From assembly GCA_020860865.1 (NCBI GenBank), contig JAJBTL010000369.1:3777-11391 (forward strand): DNA of 7,615 nt. Direction: 5' to 3'. The stretch's first letter is position 1. Each line of letters starts with the position of its first letter. The position numbers and the translations under genes are program-made. Positions 1-4,430 of the stretch are shown one piece after another. Source of the stretch: Planctomycetota bacterium (GTDB lineage: Bacteria > Planctomycetota > SZUA-567). The notes below the pieces were generated by a model. The model ran no database searches. It was not told where the DNA came from and saw only the letters and a program-made list of their open reading frames with translations.

Positions 1-161
1 AACTCGATTTTACGCTGAAAGGGGTCGACGGCAATGTCCATGCCTTCGGCGTGGTCCGCTGGCGGTCGACGCCGCCACTGCCGAAGGGCGTCGGGGTGCA
101 GTTTATGGAAGTGGATCAGGAAGGTTTGGCGCGGCTGCGGCGCTTTCTTGAAAACCGCTGA
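1..161 (+). CDS. PilZ-domain protein, C-terminal fragment
   Basis: The window opens inside a gene whose last 52 codons are visible, ending with TGA at 159-161. The fragment contains GVVRWRS, then LPKGVGVQFMEVD, and ends in a basic helix (LARLRRFLENR). A G-x-V-x-W strand followed by a G-x-G-V-x-F strand and a terminal helix is the usual end of a PilZ domain, the c-di-GMP-binding beta-barrel found alone or attached to motility, exopolysaccharide and signalling proteins. The RxxxR and (D/N)xSxxG ligand motifs would lie upstream of the window, so c-di-GMP binding cannot be judged, nor can the domain makeup of the full protein. The identification rests on these two strands only. The next gene begins 59 nt downstream, and I see no T-rich hairpin between them, so the two could be co-transcribed. 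Confidence 0.55.
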   Translation, partial: LDFTLKGVDGNVHAFGVVRWRSTPPLPKGVGVQFMEVDQEGLARLRRFLENR

Positions 162-220
162 CAACGCCGCCGTCGTGGGGTGAACGGGCTTGTTTTTCCA
201 TTTCGAAAGGATGACCCGCC

Positions 221-661
221 ATGATGAAAATAAGCGTGAACGCCACCTGGGAACACGGCACGCCGGCCACCCGCGTCCGCACCGCCAAGCACGAATTCAC
301 CATCGACGAGCCGAACCAGAGGGGCGGCGACGGCCTTGCCGCGAATCCGATGGAGATGCTCCTCGGCGCCGTGGCCGGCTGTTTCATCGGCGTCGGCCGG
401 ATGGTGGCGAAGGAACGCGGCATCGTGCTCAATCATATTAAAATGCATGTCGAGGAAGATCTCGATCCGGCCGGGCTGGAAGGGAGCAATCCGTCCGTGC
501 GGCCCGGCGCGCAGGATGTCCGGCTCATTGTCGAGGTCGGCACCGACGCGGCGCGGGACGAAGTCGAGGCCTGGCTGGCGGAGACGGAGAGACGCTGTCC
601 GGTGGCGGATACCATCCGGAGCGCGGTGCCGGTTTCGGTCCGGTTGAAGGGTATCGCCTGA
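221..661 (+). CDS. OsmC/Ohr-family peroxiredoxin-like protein
   Basis: This gene encodes 146 residues, a normal length for the OsmC/Ohr family of small cytoplasmic proteins, many of which reduce organic hydroperoxides with a pair of cysteines. The two expected cysteines are present: Cys54 in the central-helix motif NPMEMLLGAVAGC (42-54) and Cys126 in RRCPVADTI (124-132). The CPV-x-D-T context is typical of the general OsmC/YhfA-like branch, so I would not call it Ohr specifically. The substrate is unknown, and some family members have no proven peroxidase activity. An AAAGGA ribosome-binding site at 206-211 sits 9 nt before the ATG at 221; a second ATG follows directly at 224 and is a possible alternative start. 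A hairpin with a short T run follows the stop, so the gene probably ends its transcription unit. Confidence 0.88.
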   Translation: MMKISVNATWEHGTPATRVRTAKHEFTIDEPNQRGGDGLAANPMEMLLGAVAGCFIGVGRMVAKERGIVLNHIKMHVEEDLDPAGLEGSNPSVRPGAQDVRLIVEVGTDAARDEVEAWLAETERRCPVADTIRSAVPVSVRLKGIA

Positions 662-686
662 GACGGTACGGTGCGCCAGGGCGGAC

Positions 687-712
687 GCCGTCGGGGCGTC
701 GACGGCTGTTTT
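687..712 (+). terminator. Probable intrinsic terminator after the OsmC gene
   Basis: A 6-bp stem, GCCGTC (687-692) with GACGGC (701-706), encloses an 8-nt loop and is followed by TGTTTT at 707-712. An alternative stem overlaps it (GACGCC 684-689 with GGCGTC 695-700). The T run is short, so efficiency is uncertain. The position, 26 nt after the OsmC stop codon, suits a terminator. Confidence 0.42.
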
Positions 713-744
713 CCCGGAAGTCGGGTAAAGAGGCGGAAAGTTAC

Positions 745-773
745 TTGACCTCTTCTGTCTTGGTATTTATAAT
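745..773 (+). promoter_or_regulatory. Near-consensus sigma70-type promoter
   Basis: TTGACC at 745-750 and TATAAT at 768-773 are separated by exactly 17 nt, five of six matches at -35 and a perfect -10. The region is also visibly AT-richer than its surroundings. Transcription should start near 780. The next coding gene starts at 892, but an intrinsic terminator lies in between at 789-828, so the full role of the promoter is unclear (see findings). It is the strongest promoter-like sequence I can see in the window. Confidence 0.72.
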
Positions 774-779
774 GCCTCT

Positions 780-828
780 TCTTGTTGTCGAGCCGCGACC
801 CGTACCGGATTGCGGCTCGGGTTTTTTT
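780..828 (+). ncRNA. Putative very short transcript (about 48 nt) or attenuated leader
   Basis: This is inferred from the promoter at 745-773 and the terminator at 789-828. Starting about 7 nt after the -10 box, RNA polymerase would copy only 8-9 nt before entering the terminator stem, giving an RNA that is mostly the terminator hairpin. If read-through occurs, the same RNA would be the leader of the gene at 892. I recognise no known RNA family, and nothing shows that a stable RNA is made. Confidence 0.25.
789..828 (+). terminator. Strong intrinsic (Rho-independent) terminator
   Basis: A perfect 8-bp stem, CGAGCCGC (789-796) with GCGGCTCG (812-819), encloses a 15-nt loop and is followed by GG and seven T (822-828). 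There is no matching A tract on the left side, so it should work only for plus-strand transcription. A weaker alternative pairing, ACCCG (798-802) with CGGGT (818-822), would break the terminator stem and could in principle act as an anti-terminator. Confidence 0.75.
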
Positions 829-891
829 GTTTCCCCGGCCCACGGGGCGCTTCATATAGTGTAACCTCTTGTACGTGAAAGCGATGCCGTC

Positions 892-2589
892 ATGGCGGAA
901 AAAGCGGAAAATGCCACACCCACCGGCCCGGCCCATTCGGCGCCGAAAACGGAAGAGCGCACCCTCGGCCATGCGATGGCGGAACGGGCGGACAAGCTGA
1001 AATATATCGTCCTCGCCGTCATCGTTATCGTCCTCGCCGCCATCGCTATTGTGAATTACATGCGTCGCGCCGCTGTCGAACGCGAAATCGCCGCCCGGAA
1101 CGACGTGTTCCGCACCGTCATCGACGTTTCGACCAAGCCGGAAGTGGACGCGCCGGCCGTCCTCGCCGAAGCCGCCCGGAAATATTCCGGGACGCCGGCC
1201 GGCGCCAGCGCCTCGATGTTCCAGTTCGCCGGCGCCTTCAACAGTGACAATTACCCCGCCGCCGAACAGGCGGCCCGGGATTTCATCCGGACCTATCCGG
1301 AGAACGAACTGGTGCCGCGCGCCCGGCTGGCCCTCGGCCAGTCCCTGGTGATGCAGGACAAGCTGACGGAAGCGGCCGGCATCTTCCGCGAACTGGCGGC
1401 GATGAACGATCCGGCGACCTTCCCGGAAGCGAAGCTCGCCCTCGCCCAGACCCTCGAAAAAGAGGCGGAAGCGGCGCGGGACGATCCGGAGGAATACCGC
1501 CGCCGCCTCGAACTGGCGGAAGCGGAATACAATGATATCGCCGTCCGGTCGCGGATAGCGTCGCCGGCGCAGCGTGGATTCTGGCCGCAGGTGGTGATGC
1601 TGTCGGCGGACTTTGCCCTCGTCAAGATTAAGGATACGCTGGCCGGGCACAGCTTTGGCACGCCGACCACCATGCGCGCCACCGCTCCGGCGGCCAGTCA
1701 GGCCGTCACCGACGAGGAACGTCAGGCCGTGATGGCGATTACGCCGCCGGCTCCGGGCGAGGCCGGGACGCAGGCCGCCGTTGACGACGCGGCTGGTGAT
1801 GCCGACGCCGAACCGGCTGAAACTGTCATTATAACGGAAGACCCCGAAGTACCGGCGGCCGCCGAGGCGCCTGTCTCCGAAGCCGCCGCCGCCGCTGAGC
1901 CGGCCGAAAGCGCCGAGGCCGGCGACAGCGCCACGGAAGAGCCGGCGGCAAACGCGAACGCGGCTCCGGCCGAGCCGGCTGCCCCGGCGCCGAGTGAAGC
2001 CGCTCCCGAAGCGGCTCCCGATGCCGCTGCAAATACTGACGCCAGCGAAGCACCCGCTTCAGGCGATACCGAGAGTGAAGCGCCGACCGCGACCGAACCG
2101 GCTGCCGAGGAACCGGCCACCGAGGCGAATGGAGACGAAACCGTCTCCGCCGCCGATGGATCCGTCGTCGAACAGGTGAGTGTTATGGCCCGGTCGGCGG
2201 TGGATGTTGTCGCCGCCACCGCGTCCAGCGCCGGAGCGGCGATATCGGATGCGGCTCGGGTCGCGGCGGAGCAGGTGTCCGAGGTGGCGGGGACGGTTCG
2301 GGAACGCGCCTCTTCCGCCGCCGCGACCACCTGGGACGCCGCCGGCGACGCTGCCCGTCGGGCCAAGGGCGGCGCCAAGGACGTCGCCGAAAGCGCCTCC
2401 GAAAAGGCGAGTGAAGCCGGCGAGTACATTGCGGACGCCGCCGGCCGGGCGGCGGCCTTTGCCGGCAAAACCACCGACCGGGTGGTGGAGTCGGTGCGGT
2501 CGGGAGTCGAGTCGTTATCCGGTTCGGACGAACCGGTTGAAGTCGAAATCGAAGAACAGGCCACCGAGGTGGAGTGGGTGAGCCAGTAG
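892..2589 (+). CDS. Single-pass membrane TPR protein (YfgM-like) with LEA-like C-terminal tail
   Basis: The product has 565 residues. Residues 1-37 are polar and likely cytoplasmic. Residues 38-56 (YIVLAVIVIVLAAIAIVNY) form one transmembrane helix, followed by MRR. Residues about 105-190 contain TPR-like helical repeats (for example AAEQAARDFIRTYPEN and LTEAAGIFRELAAM). This N-terminal plan resembles YfgM, the ancillary SecYEG translocon subunit, and many envelope TPR proteins, but I cannot assign a specific function. From about 290 the protein becomes an acidic Ala/Glu/Pro low-complexity stretch, then from about 425 to 545 an Ala-rich amphipathic region with regularly spaced charges, resembling LEA or apolipoprotein-type helices. 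YfgM itself is about 206 residues, so the C-terminal half is extra. The basic MRR following the helix complicates a simple positive-inside reading, so topology is open. The start has only a weak ribosome-binding site (GAAAG, 877-881). Transcription may come from the promoter at 745 by read-through of the terminator. Confidence 0.8.
   Translation: MAEKAENATPTGPAHSAPKTEERTLGHAMAERADKLKYIVLAVIVIVLAAIAIVNYMRRAAVEREIAARNDVFRTVIDVSTKPEVDAPAVLAEAARKYSGTPAGASASMFQFAGAFNSDNYPAAEQAARDFIRTYPENELVPRARLALGQSLVMQDKLTEAAGIFRELAAMNDPATFPEAKLALAQTLEKEAEAARDDPEEYRRRLELAEAEYNDIAVRSRIASPAQRGFWPQVVMLSADFALVKIKDTLAGHSFGTPTTMRATAPAASQAVTDEERQAVMAITPPAPGEAGTQAAVDDAAGDADAEPAETVIITEDPEVPAAAEAPVSEAAAAAEPAESAEAGDSATEEPAANANAAPAEPAAPAPSEAAPEAAPDAAANTDASEAPASGDTESEAPTATEPAAEEPATEANGDETVSAADGSVVEQVSVMARSAVDVVAATASSAGAAISDAARVAAEQVSEVAGTVRERASSAAATTWDAAGDAARRAKGGAKDVAESASEKASEAGEYIADAAGRAAAFAGKTTDRVVESVRSGVESLSGSDEPVEVEIEEQATEVEWVSQ
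1759..2526 (+). repeat. Low-complexity Ala/Glu/Pro tract and Ala-rich amphipathic tail within the TPR gene
   Basis: This is a protein-level low-complexity region. Codons 290-421 are dominated by Ala, Glu, Pro, Ser and Thr, with recurring EAP, PAE and EPA units, and carry a strong negative charge; they look disordered. Codons 425-545 switch to Ala/Val/Ser with Arg, Lys, Asp and Glu at helical spacing and with recurring SA-x-A, DAA-x-RA and ASEKASEAG patterns. At DNA level it is a degenerate GCC/GCG/GAA-rich sequence without exact tandem copies, so slippage-driven length variation between strains is plausible. Confidence 0.7.
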
Positions 2590-2602
2590 GGAATGGCGGG
2601 AT

Positions 2603-2630
2603 TTGGACCGCTTCTTGTATGTTTTATACT
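2603..2630 (+). promoter_or_regulatory. Probable rpsT promoter
   Basis: TTGGAC at 2603-2608 and TATACT at 2625-2630 are separated by 16 nt, just after the stop of the TPR gene and inside an AT-rich island (about 2600-2712) that stands out from the GC-rich surroundings. Transcription from here would start near 2637 and give rpsT a leader of about 75 nt. The element resembles the promoter at 745-773 in its -35 context (GACC followed by CTTCT) and its T-rich spacer. Confidence 0.6.
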
Positions 2631-2670
2631 TTCGTATGTCTTTACTAATGTAACGAACTTACTTTTTCTT

Positions 2671-2680
2671 GTTCATGAAC
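2671..2680. promoter_or_regulatory. 10-bp perfect palindrome in the rpsT leader
   Basis: GTTCATGAAC is a perfect palindrome lying about 35 nt after the predicted rpsT start point and 33 nt before the rpsT start codon. It could be a small operator or part of a leader structure, but short palindromes also arise by chance. No specific regulator is suggested. Confidence 0.2.
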
Positions 2681-2712
2681 CATCTGGTATGTTTTAACAA
2701 AGAGAGATCAAA

Positions 2713-2991
2713 ATGCCCAACATCAAATCGGCGAAGAAGCGCATGCGTCAGACCATCAAGCGGACCGCCCGCAACCGGGTCCGCAAGGAAAAGCTCAAAA
2801 AGGCGGTCAAGTCCTACCGTGGCGCCCTCGCCGTCGGCGACACCCAGGTCATCACGGACGAACTGAAGAAGGTCACCAAGGCCATCGACAAGGCCCAGGT
2901 CAAGGGCATTCTTCACAAGAACACCGCCAGCCGGCGGAAGTCGCGCCTCGCCAAGGCCGCCAACCGTCTCGCGGCTGCCAACAAGGCGTAA
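2713..2991 (+). CDS. rpsT: 30S ribosomal protein S20
   Basis: The product has 92 residues, is very basic and Lys/Arg-rich, and begins MPNIKSAKKRMRQ, the hallmark N-terminus of bacterial S20. The C-terminal part (KGILHKNTASRRKSRLAKAAN, about 65-85) matches the conserved last helix. S20 is an early-assembling primary binder of 16S rRNA, contacting helix 9 and helix 44. The ATG at 2713 follows AGAGAGA (2701-2707), a modest ribosome-binding site about 5 nt upstream, and the conserved N-terminus confirms the start. The gene has its own promoter in an AT-rich island and is followed by GC-rich hairpins before pheS. In some bacteria S20 controls its own translation; no specific site for that can be identified here. 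Confidence 0.96.
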   Translation: MPNIKSAKKRMRQTIKRTARNRVRKEKLKKAVKSYRGALAVGDTQVITDELKKVTKAIDKAQVKGILHKNTASRRKSRLAKAANRLAAANKA

Positions 2992-3003
2992 ACCGGTCAT
3001 GTC

Positions 3004-3041
3004 CCGGGCGACGACGGCACCAACGCCGCGCCGCCGCCCGG
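3004..3041 (+). other. GC-rich hairpin downstream of rpsT
   Basis: CCGGGCG (3004-3010) pairs with CGCCCGG (3035-3041), and inside it CGGC (3015-3018) pairs with GCCG (3025-3028) around a 6-nt loop, with an internal loop between the two helices. No T run follows, so it does not look like an intrinsic terminator. It may stabilise the rpsT 3' end or belong to the pheS leader. GC-rich sequence makes such pairings easier to find by chance. Confidence 0.35.
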
Positions 3042-3065
3042 TACCAACCGCTTGCTTTGACGGGA

Positions 3066-3110
3066 GGCCCCCCGGGGACTCCGCGTACAGGGGGCCGCAG
3101 TGGTGCGGCC
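3066..3110 (+). promoter_or_regulatory. Two mutually exclusive hairpins in the pheS upstream region
   Basis: Hairpin one pairs GGCCCCC (3066-3072) with GGGGGCC (3090-3096). Hairpin two pairs GGCCGC (3093-3098) with GCGGCC (3105-3110) around a 6-nt loop. They share 3093-3096, so only one can form at a time. That geometry resembles an attenuator or RNA switch, which would fit a synthetase operon, but no T run or Phe-rich leader peptide is visible. I did not recognise a T-box or a clear sigma70 promoter between rpsT and pheS. Confidence 0.35.
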
Positions 3111-3209
3111 TTGCCTGTTATATGACTGTTTTGCCACTGAGCGATTCAACTTTATTCGTGCGGTATGACGAAAAATGTGTATCGCGAGGTTGTAGGAAAG
3201 ATTCTACCC

Positions 3210-4253
3210 ATGGCGCTCCTTGACGAACTCGAGGCGCTGCGAACCAGCGCCCTCCAGGATATTGCGGCGGCGGACTCGGCGGATGCCATCGAAGCCTTCC
3301 GCGTCCGCGTCCTCGGCCGCTCCGGCGTGTTGAAGGATATGATGGCGCGGATTAAGGAAGTGCCCGCCACGGACAAGAAGGCGGTGGGACAACGCCTGAA
3401 CGCGGTCAAGACCGAAATCGAAACCGCCTGGCAGGACCGGAAGGACGCCGCCGGGCAGGCCGCGCCGCAGTCCGGACCCCGGCCCGATCCGACCCTCCCC
3501 GGCCAGACCCAGCCCCTCGGCACCATACATCCGGTGACGCAGGCGATGGAAAACTTCGCCGGCATCTTCGAGAAGCTTGGGTTCACCGTCCGCCACGGGC
3601 CGGAAATCGAAGACATTTTCCACAACTTTGACGCCCTCAACATGCCGGACGACCACCCGGTCCGCGATCAGGCCGACACCTTCGTCCTCGAAGACAACGC
3701 CATCCTCCGGAGCCAGACCTCGACCGTCCAGGCCAGGGTCATGGAAGAGCATGTCAAACAATTCGGCGGCGGCGCCGATATGCCGCCCATCCGCATCGTC
3801 TCGCCCGGGCGCGTCTATCGTCCCGATTCCGTCGACGCCACCCACCACTACGGGTTTTCCCAAATAGAAGGCCTGGCCGTCGACCGGGACATCACCATGG
3901 CTGATCTCAAGGGCTTCCTCGCCCTGTTCGCCCGGGAGACATTCGGCGCCGACACGGTGACTCGGTTCAGGCCGTCGTTTTTCCCGTTCACTGAACCGTC
4001 AGCCGAACTCGACATCTCGTGTATTTTCTGCCGGGGCAAGGGCTGCCGCGTCTGCAAGCAGTCCGGCTGGGTCGAACTCGGCGGCTGCGGCATGGTCCAC
4101 CCGAACGTCTTCGACGCCCTCGGCATCGATTCGGAACTGTTTACCGGCTTCGCCTTCGGGTTCGGCATTGAACGCGTCGCCATGTTCATGCTCGGCATCG
4201 ACGATATCCGCCGCTTTACCGAAAACGATGTCCGGTTCCTCCGGCAGTTTTAA
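3210..4253 (+). CDS. pheS: Phenylalanyl-tRNA synthetase alpha subunit
   Basis: The product has 347 residues, the usual length for bacterial PheS, the catalytic subunit of the alpha2-beta2 enzyme that charges tRNA-Phe using ATP. Residues 1-about 85 form the N-terminal tRNA-contacting coiled coil. The class II core follows: motif 1 near HPVTQAMENF (107-116), motif 2 around SPGRVYRPDSVDATHHYGFSQIEG (198-221) and motif 3 at GFAFGFGIERVAMF (313-326). FFPFTEPSAELDIS (257-270) and GGCGMVHPNV (291-300) line the phenylalanine pocket. Four cysteines, C271, C274, C279 and C282, form a CxxC-x4-CxxC cluster seen in many bacterial PheS proteins and possibly metal-binding. I chose the ATG at 3210 because TAGGAAAG (3193-3200) precedes it at good spacing and the protein then begins like the family; an in-frame ATG at 3165 would add 15 atypical residues. 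The pheT gene follows after a 177-nt spacer. Confidence 0.96.
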   Translation: MALLDELEALRTSALQDIAAADSADAIEAFRVRVLGRSGVLKDMMARIKEVPATDKKAVGQRLNAVKTEIETAWQDRKDAAGQAAPQSGPRPDPTLPGQTQPLGTIHPVTQAMENFAGIFEKLGFTVRHGPEIEDIFHNFDALNMPDDHPVRDQADTFVLEDNAILRSQTSTVQARVMEEHVKQFGGGADMPPIRIVSPGRVYRPDSVDATHHYGFSQIEGLAVDRDITMADLKGFLALFARETFGADTVTRFRPSFFPFTEPSAELDISCIFCRGKGCRVCKQSGWVELGGCGMVHPNVFDALGIDSELFTGFAFGFGIERVAMFMLGIDDIRRFTENDVRFLRQF

Positions 4254-4340
4254 GGCGGACGCTTTTTACGGAATGACAGCGTAGCCGGGTTTGACGACGT
4301 GGACGGCGACGGAACCTCTTCACCATTCGCGGCAAAAACC

Positions 4341-4365
4341 GTCCCGCCGCGACGCGGACATTTTT
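4341..4365 (+). other. Weak terminator-like hairpin between pheS and pheT
   Basis: GTCC and GC (4341-4347, one bulged C) pair with GCGGAC (4354-4359), followed by A and five T (4361-4365). The stem is short and imperfect. If it works at all, it would reduce transcription into pheT, which would be odd for subunits needed in equal amounts, so chance is a fair alternative. Confidence 0.2.
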
Positions 4366-4430
4366 GTCAACGCACCATGCAGCCGGGCGGGCAGTCACCC
4401 ACCGTACCGGATTCGACAAGGAACACCAGA

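Noticed and set aside
800..811. 12-nt CCGTACCGGATT shared by the terminator loop (800-811) and the region before pheT (4402-4413)
   Set aside because: About one or two 12-nt matches are expected by chance in a sequence this long, and the flanks do not match.
827..860. TTGTTT (827-832) and TATAGT (855-860) as a second promoter for the gene at 892
   Set aside because: The spacing is 22 nt, too long for a normal sigma70 promoter, and the -35 overlaps the terminator T run.
433..1650. Long minus-strand open frame (405 codons) opposite the OsmC and TPR genes
   Set aside because: It spans a terminator and a promoter, has Arg/Gly/His-rich composition and no recognisable domain. It is the mirror of GC-rich coding sequence on the plus strand.
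3165..3209. Upstream ATG extending PheS by 15 residues
   Set aside because: The added residues do not resemble the PheS N-terminus, and the ribosome-binding site at 3193-3200 fits the ATG at 3210.
2999..3223. Small plus-strand frame between rpsT and pheS as a possible leader peptide
   Set aside because: It runs through the GC-rich hairpins into pheS in another frame, has no ribosome-binding site I can identify, and has no run of Phe codons as expected for pheST attenuation.
4299..4430. GTG start extending PheT by 44 residues
   Set aside because: The extension is unlike any PheT N-terminus. MILSYNWLKE at 4431 is the conserved start and has a well-placed AAGGAA.
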